A DNA stretch of 64,000 bases from Haliscomenobacter sp. Lineage in GTDB: Bacteria > Bacteroidota > Bacteroidia > Chitinophagales > Saprospiraceae. Made by a program: the position numbers and the translations under genes. Below the pieces are notes generated by a model. It was not told the origin of the DNA. It worked only from the letters and a program-made list of their open reading frames with translations, and did not search any database. Location: NCBI GenBank assembly GCA_016707205.1, contig JADJHZ010000017.1:1-64000 (forward strand). Direction: 5' to 3'. This document shows, in pieces, positions 44,951 through 54,947 of this stretch. Numbering within the stretch: position 1 is the first letter of the stretch; the number at the start of each line of letters is the position of its first letter.

Positions 44951-44958
44951 TACCTTCG
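44951..44958 (+). promoter_or_regulatory. -7-like box (TACCTTCG)
   Basis: Same sequence as the -7 box of the TonB receptor gene, 27 bp before the next start. No -33 TTTG is visible. Confidence 0.3.
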
Positions 44959-44985
44959 CGCTAGCTATTTTATAAGTGCGAGGGC

Positions 44986-45492
44986 ATGAACAGGCAGAAG
45001 ACTTTAGTATACGGACTAATAGCAGGAAGCGCCATGATAGGGTACTTCCTGCTGTTTTATTTTATCCAGCCCAAGTTGTTCTTCAATTTGAGCGTGCAGT
45101 GGGCGTCTTTACTGATTTTCATCGGCTTCATGGCCCTGGCCGTCCGCAGCGAACGAAGCCTGGCAGGAGAAGGGCAATACCCCTGGCAACCCGGGCTTCG
45201 CGCCGCCTTTACCGTTTATGTACTCGCCGCCGTGTCGTACCATCTTTTTTATTTCCTCTTATATAATTACGGCGCTCCGGAGCTGGCTTCCATCCAGGAG
45301 GAGGTTCTGATGGAAAATCTGGACAGGTATAAAGCCGTTGTAGGAGAACGAAACGCGGAAAATTTGCGCCGGGATATCCGGCAATCCGGAATTGCGCTTA
45401 CCCCAGGCACCGCCCTGATGGCGCTGGCCAGGAGTATCATCGGAGGGTTCGTGCTGTCTTTGGTCATTGGGTATCTGATGCGAAAAGAGTAA
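44986..45492 (+). CDS. DUF4199 membrane protein (copy 2)
   Basis: 168 residues with four predicted helices and the family pattern ending GGFVLSLVIGYLMRKE. The loop is charged (ERNAENLRRDIRQSG). It is the second DUF4199 gene in a row and lies 4 bp from the following glycosyltransferase gene, so a link to glycan assembly is possible. Function unknown. Confidence 0.75.
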   Translation: MNRQKTLVYGLIAGSAMIGYFLLFYFIQPKLFFNLSVQWASLLIFIGFMALAVRSERSLAGEGQYPWQPGLRAAFTVYVLAAVSYHLFYFLLYNYGAPELASIQEEVLMENLDRYKAVVGERNAENLRRDIRQSGIALTPGTALMALARSIIGGFVLSLVIGYLMRKE

Positions 45493-45496
45493 TAAT

Positions 45497-46498
45497 ATGC
45501 CGACCAAGGAAAAGGATATTTCCGTAATCATCCCCCTGCTCAACGAGGAGGAATCCCTGCCCGAACTAACGGCTTGGATACAAAGGGTCATGGATCAGCA
45601 TGGCTTTTCCTATGAGGTCATTTTGATCGACGACGGAAGCACCGATCAGTCCTGGCCGGTTATTGAAAAACTTCAGGAACAAAACCCGAACCTCATCGGC
45701 ATCAAATTCCGCCGGAACTACGGCAAATCTGCCGCGCTTCATACTGGGTTCCACGCCGCCGTGGGCCGCGTCGTGATCACCATGGACGCCGATTTGCAGG
45801 ACAGCCCCGACGAGATCCCCGAACTCTACCGCCTCATCGCGGAAGAAGGATACGATCTCATCTCCGGCTGGAAGAAAAAGCGGTACGACCCGTTGATCAA
45901 AACCATCCCCTCCAAGTTTTTCAACGCTGTCACGCGCTGGATCAGCGGAATCTACCTGCACGACTTCAACTGCGGGCTGAAATCCTACCGCCGGGAAGTG
46001 GTGAAAAGCATTGAGGTGTACGGAGAAATGCACCGGTACATTCCCCTGCTGGCCAAATGGGCCGGTTTCAAAAAAATCGGAGAAAAAGCCGTTGAACACC
46101 GGGCACGGCAGTACGGAGTCACCAAATTCGGGTTTGAACGCTTTATCAACGGGTTCCTGGATTTGCTATCGATCACGTTTGTCGGTCGGTTTGGGAAGCG
46201 GCCCATGCACTTTTTTGGGACCTTTGGCACCCTGATCTTCTTCCTGGGTTTGATCGCAGCAGCCTATCTCGGCGCCAACAAGCTCTACTACCTCTACCTC
46301 GGAATGAAAGCGCCCCTGGTGGCCAGCAATCCTTTTTTCTATATTGCGCTCACCTGTATGGTGATCGGCGCCCAGCTCTTTCTGGCGGGTTTTCTGGCCG
46401 AATTGCTGGTGCGGTCGGCGCCAAACCGCAATAAGTACCTGATCGAAAAAGTAACCGGCAGCGCCGGGTTGGAAAAGGAATTCGATACAACAGAGTAA
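45497..46498 (+). CDS. GT2 glycosyltransferase with C-terminal membrane helices (GtrB/DPM1-like)
   Basis: 333 residues. The GT-A domain has SVIIPLLNEEESLPEL, LIDDGSTD and MDADLQD (DxD), and FNCGLKSYRREV marks polyprenyl-phosphate sugar transferases. Two membrane helices at about 236-256 and 275-300 anchor the protein. It probably loads a sugar onto a polyprenyl phosphate on the cytoplasmic side, feeding an enzyme such as the GT39 protein encoded upstream (inference). Confidence 0.92.
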   Translation: MPTKEKDISVIIPLLNEEESLPELTAWIQRVMDQHGFSYEVILIDDGSTDQSWPVIEKLQEQNPNLIGIKFRRNYGKSAALHTGFHAAVGRVVITMDADLQDSPDEIPELYRLIAEEGYDLISGWKKKRYDPLIKTIPSKFFNAVTRWISGIYLHDFNCGLKSYRREVVKSIEVYGEMHRYIPLLAKWAGFKKIGEKAVEHRARQYGVTKFGFERFINGFLDLLSITFVGRFGKRPMHFFGTFGTLIFFLGLIAAAYLGANKLYYLYLGMKAPLVASNPFFYIALTCMVIGAQLFLAGFLAELLVRSAPNRNKYLIEKVTGSAGLEKEFDTTE

Positions 46499-46508
46499 AC
46501 AAAAAAAT

Positions 46509-49052
46509 ATGAACAGCCAATTATTAAAGGCCCTGACGCCTCACCTGATCGCCATAGCGATTCTGTTCGCTTTGAATGCGCTGTTTTTCGCGCCTCAATT
46601 CCAGGGCAAAGTGCCCCGGCAAGGGGATATCGTTTCCTGGGAAGCCGCTTCGAAGGAGATCAAGGACTACGAAACCAAAACCGGAGACCAATTGCTTTGG
46701 ACGGACGCCATGTTCGGGGGGATGCCAGCTTACCAGATTGCCATGAAATATCAGGGCTTTTTTCTGGGCTGGGTGCAAAAAATCCTTTCTCTGGGCTTTA
46801 ACTGGCCCATCGGCGGTTTTTTGGCGATGATGGTTGCTTTCTACATCATGCTGGCCGTCATGGGAGTCCACCCCTGGCTGGCTATTTCCGGCGCGCTTGC
46901 TTTCGGCTTTACCAGCAACAACTTTGTACTCTTCGAAGCCGGGCATTCCAATAAACTGGCGATTCTGATATTCCTTCCCCTGATCTTTACAGGGCTCTAC
47001 CTGATGTTCTATAAAAAGCGCTATCTCCTTGGTGGGGCCTTATTCGCGCTTGCCCTCGGTGGCAACCTTGGCGCCAACCACGTGCAAATGACGTACTATT
47101 TCGCCCTTTGCCTGCTTATCCTGGGCCTGTTTTGGGTCGTCGACAGTATTCAGTCCCGTTCCTGGAAGCCGTTGCTGACGACTGCCGGCTTGTCGGTGGC
47201 AGGCGCTGCATTGGCCCTGGGCGCCGTCTTGTCCAACCTTTGGCCTACCTACGAATATGCGCAAGACACCATGCGGGGCAAGCCCATCCTGGAAGCTACC
47301 GCCCAAACGGATCCGGCCAGCAGCAGCACGACCGACGGTCTGGCCTGGGATTATGCCATGCAATGGAGCAATAACTGGCAGGACATCATGTCGGTTATTG
47401 TGCCCCGCGCTGCCGGTGGCGGAACGAACGAAAAAGTGAAATCGGGCGCCACCTACGACGCTCTGGCCGCTTCCGGAATGCAGCGCAACCCGGATGGGTC
47501 CATGCAGCTGCCCATGTATTGGGGCGCGCTGCCTTTTACCAGCGGTCCGGTGTATTTTGGCGCCGTGATCGTTTTTCTCTTCGTCCTGGGGCTATTTCTG
47601 GTCAAAGGCTCCCTGAAATGGTGGGCAGGCCTGGCCGTGTTGCTTACGGTACTCCTTTCCCTGGGAAAGAACCTCGAGTTCTTCCAGCGCTTGTTCTTCG
47701 ATTATTTGCCGATGTACAACAAATTCCGGGCGCCGAGTTCCATTCTGACCATAACCGCCTTCTTCCCTCCCTTGTTGGGAATATACGCGTTGTCGGGCAT
47801 CGTCAAAAAAACCTATGACGCCAAAGAAGTTCAAAAGGCTCTGGCGTATGCCGGAGGCATTACCGGTGCGGTATGCCTGTTTTTCGCGGTGCTTGGATCT
47901 TCGTTCTTCACCTTTACCACGCCGGGCGACAGCAACTATCAGGCCGAATTGGTCGAACTGCTCAAGCAGGACCGGCAGTCGTTGCTCTCTGCGGATGCCT
48001 GGAGATCCTTTTTCTTCATCGCCGCTTCGGCCGGGCTTATCTGGGGATATGTCCGCAAAGCGTTCGGGCCTATCGTGCTCATCGCCGGAATTGGCTTGCT
48101 GACCTTTATCGATCTGTGGGGTGTTGGGCGCCGCTACGTGGGACCGGAGCTGTTCGTTCCCAAGACCGGATACACCTCCCAATTCCAGCCTCGCCCAGCC
48201 GATGAGCAAATCCTGGCTATAGAAAAACGGCGCGGCGACTACCGCGTGCTGGATCTCGCGGTGAATACTTTCAACTCCAGTATGACCAGCTATTACCACA
48301 ATACGATTGGAGGGTACAGCGCAGCTAAACTGCAGCGGTTCCAGGATTTGATCGATTTCCACATCGTCAAAAATAACTCCAGGGTGCTGGATATGCTGAA
48401 CACCAAATACATTATTACCAAAGAAGGGCAGGTTCAGCAAAATCCGGGCGCCGTCGGTCCAGTTTGGTTTGTCGACAGCATCCGGATCGTGCAAACGCCC
48501 AACCAGGAAATCGATGTGTTGACCGACTTTACGCCTTCTTCCGAAGCCGTGGTACTGGACAAAGAGTTTGGAAATTATATCGGCAGTTTTGATCCCGAAA
48601 AAGCGGGGACGATTACCCTTCAGGAGTACGATCCCCAGCATTTGACGTATCAAAGCAACGCCCCCACCGAGCAGCTGGCGGTATTCTCCGAAATCTGGTA
48701 CGGCCCGGATAAAGGCTGGAAAGCGCTGGTCGACGGAAAAGAAATGCCCTATATTCGCGCCAATTACGCGCTCCGCGCCATGCGCATCCCGGCAGGACAA
48801 CACAAAGTGGAATTCGTTTTTGAACCCCAGTCGGTGAAGCTGGGCGGCCTGGTTTCTTCCATTTCCTCCCTTGCTTTGCTGCTTGGATTCATCGGGATCG
48901 CCGGTTTTGGATTTTGGAAATGGACAAAAAATCCGGTCCTGCCCGAGAGCTTGCCTGCTTTTGAGCCTGCTGCAGCGCCTGCGCCGGCCAAGCCTCAACG
49001 GCCCGCAGCCAAAACCGCCCCCACAACCAAGCCCAAACCCAGAAAAAAATAA
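46509..49052 (+). CDS. YfhO-like large membrane protein
   Basis: 847 residues with about a dozen membrane helices in the first 560 residues. A soluble periplasmic beta domain follows, then a last helix (SSLALLLGFIGIAGFGFW), and a Pro/Ala/Lys-rich tail. The opening FFAPQFQGKVPRQGDIVSW and MFGGMPAYQIA are typical of the Bacteroidota YfhO-like proteins. These resemble GT-C enzymes and are thought to glycosylate or transport envelope components. Its stop overlaps the next start (TAATG), so the two genes are translationally coupled. Confidence 0.83.
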   Translation: MNSQLLKALTPHLIAIAILFALNALFFAPQFQGKVPRQGDIVSWEAASKEIKDYETKTGDQLLWTDAMFGGMPAYQIAMKYQGFFLGWVQKILSLGFNWPIGGFLAMMVAFYIMLAVMGVHPWLAISGALAFGFTSNNFVLFEAGHSNKLAILIFLPLIFTGLYLMFYKKRYLLGGALFALALGGNLGANHVQMTYYFALCLLILGLFWVVDSIQSRSWKPLLTTAGLSVAGAALALGAVLSNLWPTYEYAQDTMRGKPILEATAQTDPASSSTTDGLAWDYAMQWSNNWQDIMSVIVPRAAGGGTNEKVKSGATYDALAASGMQRNPDGSMQLPMYWGALPFTSGPVYFGAVIVFLFVLGLFLVKGSLKWWAGLAVLLTVLLSLGKNLEFFQRLFFDYLPMYNKFRAPSSILTITAFFPPLLGIYALSGIVKKTYDAKEVQKALAYAGGITGAVCLFFAVLGSSFFTFTTPGDSNYQAELVELLKQDRQSLLSADAWRSFFFIAASAGLIWGYVRKAFGPIVLIAGIGLLTFIDLWGVGRRYVGPELFVPKTGYTSQFQPRPADEQILAIEKRRGDYRVLDLAVNTFNSSMTSYYHNTIGGYSAAKLQRFQDLIDFHIVKNNSRVLDMLNTKYIITKEGQVQQNPGAVGPVWFVDSIRIVQTPNQEIDVLTDFTPSSEAVVLDKEFGNYIGSFDPEKAGTITLQEYDPQHLTYQSNAPTEQLAVFSEIWYGPDKGWKALVDGKEMPYIRANYALRAMRIPAGQHKVEFVFEPQSVKLGGLVSSISSLALLLGFIGIAGFGFWKWTKNPVLPESLPAFEPAAAPAPAKPQRPAAKTAPTTKPKPRKK

Positions 49053-50359
49053 TGGCTGATCCGGCTTCGGAACGGAATTCGTCCAAAAAAGTGCTGATCC
49101 TGACGTACTACTGGCCCCCTGCCGGAGGGCCGGGGGTTCAGCGCGTCCTGAAGTTTGTCAAATACCTGCCCGAATGGGGCTGGGAACCGCTTATTCTGAC
49201 GGTTAAAAACGGGGAATACCCGGCTTTAGACCCTTCCTTGCTGAAGGAAATCCCCGACGGGGTAAAGGTATACGCCACCAAAAGCCTGGAATTTTTTTCT
49301 CTGTTCAAACGGCTTACGGGAAGGAATTCCCAAGCCCCGATTGAGACCTACATCCTCAACCGCAAAAAGGCCGGCTGGAAAGACCGCCTGTTTGCCTGGA
49401 TTCGCCAAAACCTCTTCCTCCCCGACGCCCGCCTGGGATGGGCCCCTTTCGCCTTCAGAAAAGGAATGGAGATCATCCGGAGGGAACAGCCGGCGCTGAT
49501 TTTTTCCTCTTCTCCTCCGCATTCCCTCCAGCTTGCCGCAAGGCGGCTTGCCCGAAAATCCGGTCTGCCTTGGGTAGCGGATTTTCGCGACCCCTGGACG
49601 GAAGCGTTCTGGGATAAATCGCTGGCGCGAACGTCCTGGGCCGCTGCGCACAACAACCGCATGGAAAAACGCGTCGTTTCGGAAGCGGATGCGGTAATTA
49701 CCGTTAGTAATGGCGTGAAAGAACTCCTGGTCAAGTCGCCCCGCCAGCATACCTATGTGATCCCAAACGGCTTCGACGCCCCGGATTTTTCAGCAAAAAA
49801 GGAACCTTCCCCCCGGTTTCGCATCGTGTATGCCGGACATATCGCCGCCTCCCAGAATCCAGTCCGGTTCTTCCAGGCCATTGCCGCTTTGAGGAAGCCC
49901 TTTGGAGCGTTGCTGGATGTCCGGTTTTATGGCAAAGCCGATCAGGAAGTGCAGGAGGCTATCGCCAGGGAGGGGGTCGGCGACTTGGTGCATCTTTTGT
50001 CCTATTTACCTCATGACCAGATCCTTAAAGAGATCATCGACGCAGATCTGCTCGTACTGCTCATTCCGGCAGAAAACGGAAAAGGCATTCTCACAGGAAA
50101 AGTATTCGAATACCTCGCTACCCGGAATTTCATCCTGGGAATCGGCGATGAAACCGGGGACGCAGCCGCATTGTTGGAAGAATGCCAGGGCGGCGTCATG
50201 ATCGATTACGACAAGGACCCCGCCCCCATTCTGGAAGCCCAGATCCGGCAGTGGCACGAAGGGATTTCGCACGAAACGAACGAAAAAGCGATTTTACGTT
50301 ACGACCGCAAAGCACAGACCGCCCAGCTATCGGCAATTTTTGACGACTTATGCAACTGA
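49052..50359 (+). CDS. GT4 family glycosyltransferase
   Basis: 435 residues of GT-B fold. The N-terminal half has YYWPPAGGPGVQRVLKFVKYLPEWGW. The donor half has VIPNGFD and FRIVYAGHIAASQNP, and GKVFEYLATRNFILGIGDETGDAA replaces the more common E-x7-E with GKVFEY. It transfers a sugar from a nucleotide donor to a surface glycan precursor, with linkage unknown. The next gene starts inside its last codons. Confidence 0.88.
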   Translation: MADPASERNSSKKVLILTYYWPPAGGPGVQRVLKFVKYLPEWGWEPLILTVKNGEYPALDPSLLKEIPDGVKVYATKSLEFFSLFKRLTGRNSQAPIETYILNRKKAGWKDRLFAWIRQNLFLPDARLGWAPFAFRKGMEIIRREQPALIFSSSPPHSLQLAARRLARKSGLPWVADFRDPWTEAFWDKSLARTSWAAAHNNRMEKRVVSEADAVITVSNGVKELLVKSPRQHTYVIPNGFDAPDFSAKKEPSPRFRIVYAGHIAASQNPVRFFQAIAALRKPFGALLDVRFYGKADQEVQEAIAREGVGDLVHLLSYLPHDQILKEIIDADLLVLLIPAENGKGILTGKVFEYLATRNFILGIGDETGDAAALLEECQGGVMIDYDKDPAPILEAQIRQWHEGISHETNEKAILRYDRKAQTAQLSAIFDDLCN

Positions 50360-51357
50360 AAAAAGGAATTTTCATGGCGGGCAAGCTTTGGAACGACCTT
50401 CGGGCCCTAAACCGGAGTATCCCCGCCAACCTTTCGGTACAGGAGGCGTCCTTGGGCTATTACTATATCCGGTTTCGGGAAGAACCCCGGAAACTCAACC
50501 GGCTGATCGCCGGGTTCGACGAACAGGGCATTCCGCTGAATACAACCTATATCGATGTGGAGGAAAAACGCCTGCACTATTACCCGATCAGCATAGGGCA
50601 ATTTGCCCTGGCTGTATTTCATTCCTGGCTGGATACCGGAAGCACAGAGAAAAAAGCCCACTTTTTGCGCATCGCCGATTGGTTTTGCCAAAACCGAACG
50701 GAGTCCGATATCTTGGGCGCCTATTGGCTGACCGATGTGCCCAAACCGGAATACGGGGTTGCCGCCCCCTGGAAGTCGGCGTTTGCCCAAAGCCGGGGGC
50801 TATCGGTGCTGCTGAGGGCCTGGCAACTCACCGGAGGCGAGGAGTACCTTCGCCTTGCCAAAGGGGCGTTGGTTCTGTTCGGCCTGGATATTTCCCGGGG
50901 AGGCGTTTCGGTAGACCGCGCTTCCGGGCAAACGTTCTACGAGGAATACGTGGCGGCAGCGCCTACCCGCGTCCTGGATGGCCACCTGTTCTCGCTTTTT
51001 GGCTTGAACGATGCCGTCCGGGCGATCTCCTCCGATATCGACGCCGAAGCCCACGCGCTGGCAAAAGTCCGGTTTGAGGAAGGCGTTGAAGGGCTAAAAG
51101 CCCAGTTGCCCGGCTTCGACATGGGATTCTGGCTACGGTTCAACCGCTGCGATCTGCCCGGCTACCCGCAGGACGATCCCTGTACCATCGGATACCTGAA
51201 GCTCGTGGCCGCTCAACTGGATATTCTGAATGCGATTACCGGCGACGATTTTTTCCACCGCTATGCGATGAAACTAGAAGCTTACCTTCGCCCTGCGAAC
51301 GTGCTGCGCATGTATCGTTTTAAAGCCACCGCGCTAAAGAAACTGAACCGTCTTTAA
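50350..51357 (+). CDS. D-glucuronyl C5-epimerase-like protein
   Basis: 335 residues, overlapping the previous gene by 10 bp. It has the GLCE C-terminal alpha/alpha-barrel motifs YPISIGQFALAVFHSW, WKSAFAQSRGLSVLLRAWQLTG, TRVLDGHLFSLFGLNDAVR and GFWLRFNRCDLPGYPQDDP. Characterised members flip glucuronate to iduronate in polymers. Here the substrate would be a uronate in the glycan made by the surrounding enzymes (inference). No signal peptide is present, so it would act on a cytoplasmic intermediate. A start eight codons downstream is possible. Confidence 0.8.
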   Translation: MQLKKGIFMAGKLWNDLRALNRSIPANLSVQEASLGYYYIRFREEPRKLNRLIAGFDEQGIPLNTTYIDVEEKRLHYYPISIGQFALAVFHSWLDTGSTEKKAHFLRIADWFCQNRTESDILGAYWLTDVPKPEYGVAAPWKSAFAQSRGLSVLLRAWQLTGGEEYLRLAKGALVLFGLDISRGGVSVDRASGQTFYEEYVAAAPTRVLDGHLFSLFGLNDAVRAISSDIDAEAHALAKVRFEEGVEGLKAQLPGFDMGFWLRFNRCDLPGYPQDDPCTIGYLKLVAAQLDILNAITGDDFFHRYAMKLEAYLRPANVLRMYRFKATALKKLNRL

Positions 51358-51391
51358 CAGGCTAAAACGACCTCATAAACAACCCAAAACA

Positions 51392-51973
51392 ATGGAAGAA
51401 AAAACCTATTACGCGCATCCGACAGCCCTTGTCGACGACCCAGCCGACATTGGCGAAGGGACCAAAATCTGGCATTTTTGCCACGTCATGGCCCATTCCA
51501 AAATCGGCAAAGGCTGCAGCCTGGGGCAGAATGTGTTTGTCGCCTCCAGGGTCGTCATTGGCGACAACGTAAAAATCCAGAACAACGTGTCGGTCTACGA
51601 AGGCGTCATCTGTGAAAATGACGTATTTTTGGGCCCTTCGATGGTGTTTACCAACGTGTTCAATCCCCGCAGCGGGGTGATCCGCAAAGAGGAATACCGG
51701 ACTACCCTGGTAAAAAAAGGCGCCAGCATCGGCGCCAACGCCACCATCGTTTGTGGAAACACCATCGGAGAATACGCCTTCATCGGCGCCGGAACAGTGG
51801 TTATCCGGGACGTGCTTCCCTATGCGCTCGTCGTCGGCAACCCCGGAAAGCAGATCGGATGGATGAGCGAATACGGGGAAAAACTCGTGTTTGACGAACA
51901 TGGAGAAGCCCGGTGCCCCGGCAACGGTGAAAGGTATTTACTCAAGGACGGCAAGGTCCAAAAAACTAAATAA
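51392..51973 (+). CDS. WbpD/WlbB-like UDP-amino-sugar N-acetyltransferase
   Basis: 193 residues of left-handed beta-helix hexapeptide repeats (GEGTKIWHFCHVMAHSKIG, GDNVKIQNNVSVYEGVI). Catalytic Asn/His region FVASRVVIGDNVKIQNNVSVYEG and the typical FTNVFNPRS match the WbpD family. That family acetylates the 3-amino group of UDP-2-acetamido-3-amino-2,3-dideoxyglucuronate. It is followed after 3 bp by the oxidase of the same pathway. Confidence 0.88.
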   Translation: MEEKTYYAHPTALVDDPADIGEGTKIWHFCHVMAHSKIGKGCSLGQNVFVASRVVIGDNVKIQNNVSVYEGVICENDVFLGPSMVFTNVFNPRSGVIRKEEYRTTLVKKGASIGANATIVCGNTIGEYAFIGAGTVVIRDVLPYALVVGNPGKQIGWMSEYGEKLVFDEHGEARCPGNGERYLLKDGKVQKTK

Positions 51974-51976
51974 ACC

Positions 51977-52939
51977 ATGAAAAAATTTGCGTTGATTGGC
52001 GCCGCCGGATTTGTTGCGCCGCGCCACATGCGGGCGATCAAGGATACAGGAAACGTGCTGGTAGCCGCCATGGATAAATTTGATTCCGTCGGGGTCATCG
52101 ACAGCCATTTCCCCGACGCCGACTTCTTTGTCGAATTCGAGCGCTTCGACCGCCACCTCGAAAAGCTGAAACGCCAGGGCAAACCCGTCGACTACGTCAG
52201 CATCTGCTCTCCTAACTACCTGCACGACGCCCACATGCGCTTCGGGTTGCGGTACGGCGCCGACGTGATCTGCGAAAAACCCCTCGTACTCAACCCCTGG
52301 AACATCGACGCCCTCAAGGAGATCGAACAGGAAACCGGGCAAAAGGTGAACTGCATCCTGCAGCTCCGCCTCCACCCGGCGGTGATCGCCCTCCGGGAAA
52401 AAATCCAGCAAGGCCCTAAGGACAAAATCTGGGATGTCGACCTCACCTACCTGACTTCCCGGGGGCACTGGTACTACACCAGCTGGAAAGGCGACGTGGA
52501 AAAATCCGGAGGAATTGCCACCAACATCGGCATCCACTTCTACGACATGCTCATGTGGATCTTCGGTCCCGTGAAAAAGAATATCGTCCATATCCACACC
52601 CACGACCGGGCCGCAGGGTTCCTGGAACTGGAAAACGCCCGCGTGCGCTGGTTTCTCAGCATCAATTACGACGTCCTCCCCGAAGCGGTCAAGGCCAAAG
52701 GCGGCCGCACCTACCGTTCCCTGAAAATTGAAGGCGAAGAATTCGAATTCAGCGAAGGCTTCAACGACCTGCATACCATGAGTTATCAGCATGCCCTCGA
52801 TGGCAACGGGTTTGGGCTGGAAGACGCCCGCGCCGCCGTGGAAGTCGTTTACGATATCCGCAACGGCAAACCCGAAGGCCTGCACGGCGAATACCACGAA
52901 CTGGCGGCGCTTCCTTTGGCGAAGCACCCCTTTAAATAA
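51977..52939 (+). CDS. WbpB/WlbA-like UDP-GlcNAcA 3-oxidase (Gfo/Idh/MocA family)
   Basis: 320 residues. Rossmann start FALIGAAGFVAPRHMRAI; CEKPLVLNP with the catalytic Lys; GGIATNIGIHFYDMLMWIFG with the active-site His. This motif set identifies the UDP-2-acetamido-2-deoxyglucuronate oxidase type, which makes the 3-keto precursor for amination. It follows the acetyltransferase by 3 bp. The 6-dehydrogenase (WbpA) and aminotransferase (WbpE) of the same pathway are not in the window. Confidence 0.88.
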   Translation: MKKFALIGAAGFVAPRHMRAIKDTGNVLVAAMDKFDSVGVIDSHFPDADFFVEFERFDRHLEKLKRQGKPVDYVSICSPNYLHDAHMRFGLRYGADVICEKPLVLNPWNIDALKEIEQETGQKVNCILQLRLHPAVIALREKIQQGPKDKIWDVDLTYLTSRGHWYYTSWKGDVEKSGGIATNIGIHFYDMLMWIFGPVKKNIVHIHTHDRAAGFLELENARVRWFLSINYDVLPEAVKAKGGRTYRSLKIEGEEFEFSEGFNDLHTMSYQHALDGNGFGLEDARAAVEVVYDIRNGKPEGLHGEYHELAALPLAKHPFK

Positions 52940-53006
52940 GTGGTTAGTGGTTAAGTGGTTAGTGATTAGAGAACCACCAACCACCAACCACCAACCACCA
53001 ACCACT
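52940..53006. repeat. GTGGTTA/AACCACC heptamer inverted array
   Basis: Begins at the TAA stop (TAAGTGGTTAGTGG), runs as GTGGTTA units, then switches strand to ACCAACC units, ending 4 bp before the ATG of the next gene. The arms can form a hairpin of about 25 bp. Confidence 0.88.
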
Positions 53007-53009
53007 AGC

Positions 53010-54947
53010 ATGTGCGGAATCATCGGCATCGTAGAAAAACACGCAGACCGGTCGGAGTTGATGGACCGGATGCTGGATGTACTGGCCCACCGGGGACCGG
53101 ACGCGAAGTCTATGTTCCGGCACAAGGATACCATCCTGGGGCATCGGCGGCTTTCCATTATCGACCTGGAAACAGGAGACCAACCGATGTTCAACGCCAA
53201 CCGGTCCAGGTGCATCGTCTTCAACGGGGAAATCTATAATTTCCGGGAGATCCGCCAGGAGCTGGAGGCATTGGGCCGCCGGTTCAGGACCAGCTCCGAT
53301 ACCGAGGTGCTGCTGGAAGCCTACGAGGTCTTTGGCCTGGACTTTCTGGCCCGCCTCAACGGGATTTTTGCGTTTGCCCTGTACGATCTGGAGAAAGAAG
53401 AGCTCCTGCTGGTGCGGGATCATTTTGGGATCAAACCCCTCCATTATTATTCCAGAGACGGCCTGTTTTTATTCGGATCCGAGCAAAAGACCATCCTTCA
53501 GCATCCGGAGGTCCCCAGGGCCTTGAATTACCGGGCGCTCCATCATCAGCTCAACCTGCGCTATACCCAGGGGGAAGAAACCTTGTTCGAGGGGATTAAA
53601 CGGCTGCCTCCTGCGCATTATCTGGTGTACCGGGATGGCGCGATCCAATCCCTGAAACCCTATTGGCGCCTTCAGCCCAATCCCAGGCAAAATATGCCGG
53701 AGGGAGAAGCCATGGAGCAACTGCATGTTTACCTGCGTCAGGCCGTCGAGCGGCAGTTGGTGAGCGATGTGCCCCTTGGGGTGTATCTGTCCGGCGGATT
53801 GGATTCTTCCGCCATCGTGCAGAAAATGCACGAGTTGGGCGTACCGCAGATCAATACCTTTACCCTGGGGTTCAATGAGCCCACGGATGAGTTTCCCGAT
53901 GCGCGGCGCGTGGCAGAACATTTCGGGACCCATCACCAGGAACTCAGCCTGACCTTAAACCCGCTGGAAGAATTCCCCAAGGTGATCTGGCACGCCGAGG
54001 AGCCCAAGATCAACCTGCTTCAAGGGTTCAATATGTCGCGGTTTGTGCAGCCGCAGATCAAAGTCGCCCTGGGCGGCCTAGGCGGAGACGAACTGTTGGC
54101 CGGCTACGACATCCACCGGTTTGTGTATCCGTTCAACCGGATTCACCACCGGATCCCCGAACCGCTGCAGCGGCTGCTGCAGTGGAAGTCGGATTTTGTT
54201 TTTCAGGTTCAAACCGCAGCAAAAGGGCTGCAATACGACGAATACCGGAGGGGCGTTCAACTGTTGCTTTCTATAGGCCAGATCGAGCGGTTTTATCTGA
54301 TCCTGCGCAACGTGTGGGACATCGACCCGGGCTTTTACCGGGAGGTGTACCACCCTCGGTTGAGGAAGACCATGCAAAAGGATATTCCCAGGGTGGAAGC
54401 GCAGTTTCACGGACTTTTTTCCCAGGTCAATCATCTCAATTCTCTGGATCAGGTACTTTTTGCGGAATCGCAAAGCAAGATGATCAACGATTACCTGCTG
54501 GTAGAAGACCGCATGTCGATGGCCCACTCTATTGAAGAACGGGTTCCCTTCCTGGACCTCGATCTGGTGCATTTCGGGTTCAGTATTCCCGTTGGGCTCA
54601 AAATAAAGCACAACCAGACCAAGTACCTGTTCCGGAAGGCGATGGCGCCTTACTTGCCGCCCCGGATTATATCCAAAAAGAAATGGGGATTCACGGTGAA
54701 CCCTTATCATCAGTTCAAAAAAGACCTGAAAACGGTGGCCGAACGCATCCTTACCCCGGAATTTGTCGACCGTCAGGGAATTTTCAACTACGCCTATTTG
54801 CGCCGGATTATGGACCATCCGCCCCATCCCCGCATGCGCTGGCACTACAATTTCCTCTGGGTCGCGGTAGGACTGGCCATCTGGGAAAAGATGTTTCTCG
54901 ACCCGACGTTTGACGGGAAGGATTTTTCGATGGAGCGATTTTATTAG
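53010..54947 (+). CDS. asnB: Asparagine synthase (glutamine-hydrolysing)-like amidotransferase, copy 1
   Basis: 645 residues. The mature N-terminus is Cys2 (MCGIIGIV), the glutaminase nucleophile, with HRGPDA and the FNGEIYNF region. The synthetase domain has the PP-loop SGGLDSSAI. All catalytic landmarks are intact. Inside a polysaccharide cluster such enzymes often amidate uronic acids rather than making asparagine (inference). Its TAG stop lies in a heptamer array. The upstream open frame is not coding. Confidence 0.88.
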   Translation: MCGIIGIVEKHADRSELMDRMLDVLAHRGPDAKSMFRHKDTILGHRRLSIIDLETGDQPMFNANRSRCIVFNGEIYNFREIRQELEALGRRFRTSSDTEVLLEAYEVFGLDFLARLNGIFAFALYDLEKEELLLVRDHFGIKPLHYYSRDGLFLFGSEQKTILQHPEVPRALNYRALHHQLNLRYTQGEETLFEGIKRLPPAHYLVYRDGAIQSLKPYWRLQPNPRQNMPEGEAMEQLHVYLRQAVERQLVSDVPLGVYLSGGLDSSAIVQKMHELGVPQINTFTLGFNEPTDEFPDARRVAEHFGTHHQELSLTLNPLEEFPKVIWHAEEPKINLLQGFNMSRFVQPQIKVALGGLGGDELLAGYDIHRFVYPFNRIHHRIPEPLQRLLQWKSDFVFQVQTAAKGLQYDEYRRGVQLLLSIGQIERFYLILRNVWDIDPGFYREVYHPRLRKTMQKDIPRVEAQFHGLFSQVNHLNSLDQVLFAESQSKMINDYLLVEDRMSMAHSIEERVPFLDLDLVHFGFSIPVGLKIKHNQTKYLFRKAMAPYLPPRIISKKKWGFTVNPYHQFKKDLKTVAERILTPEFVDRQGIFNYAYLRRIMDHPPHPRMRWHYNFLWVAVGLAIWEKMFLDPTFDGKDFSMERFY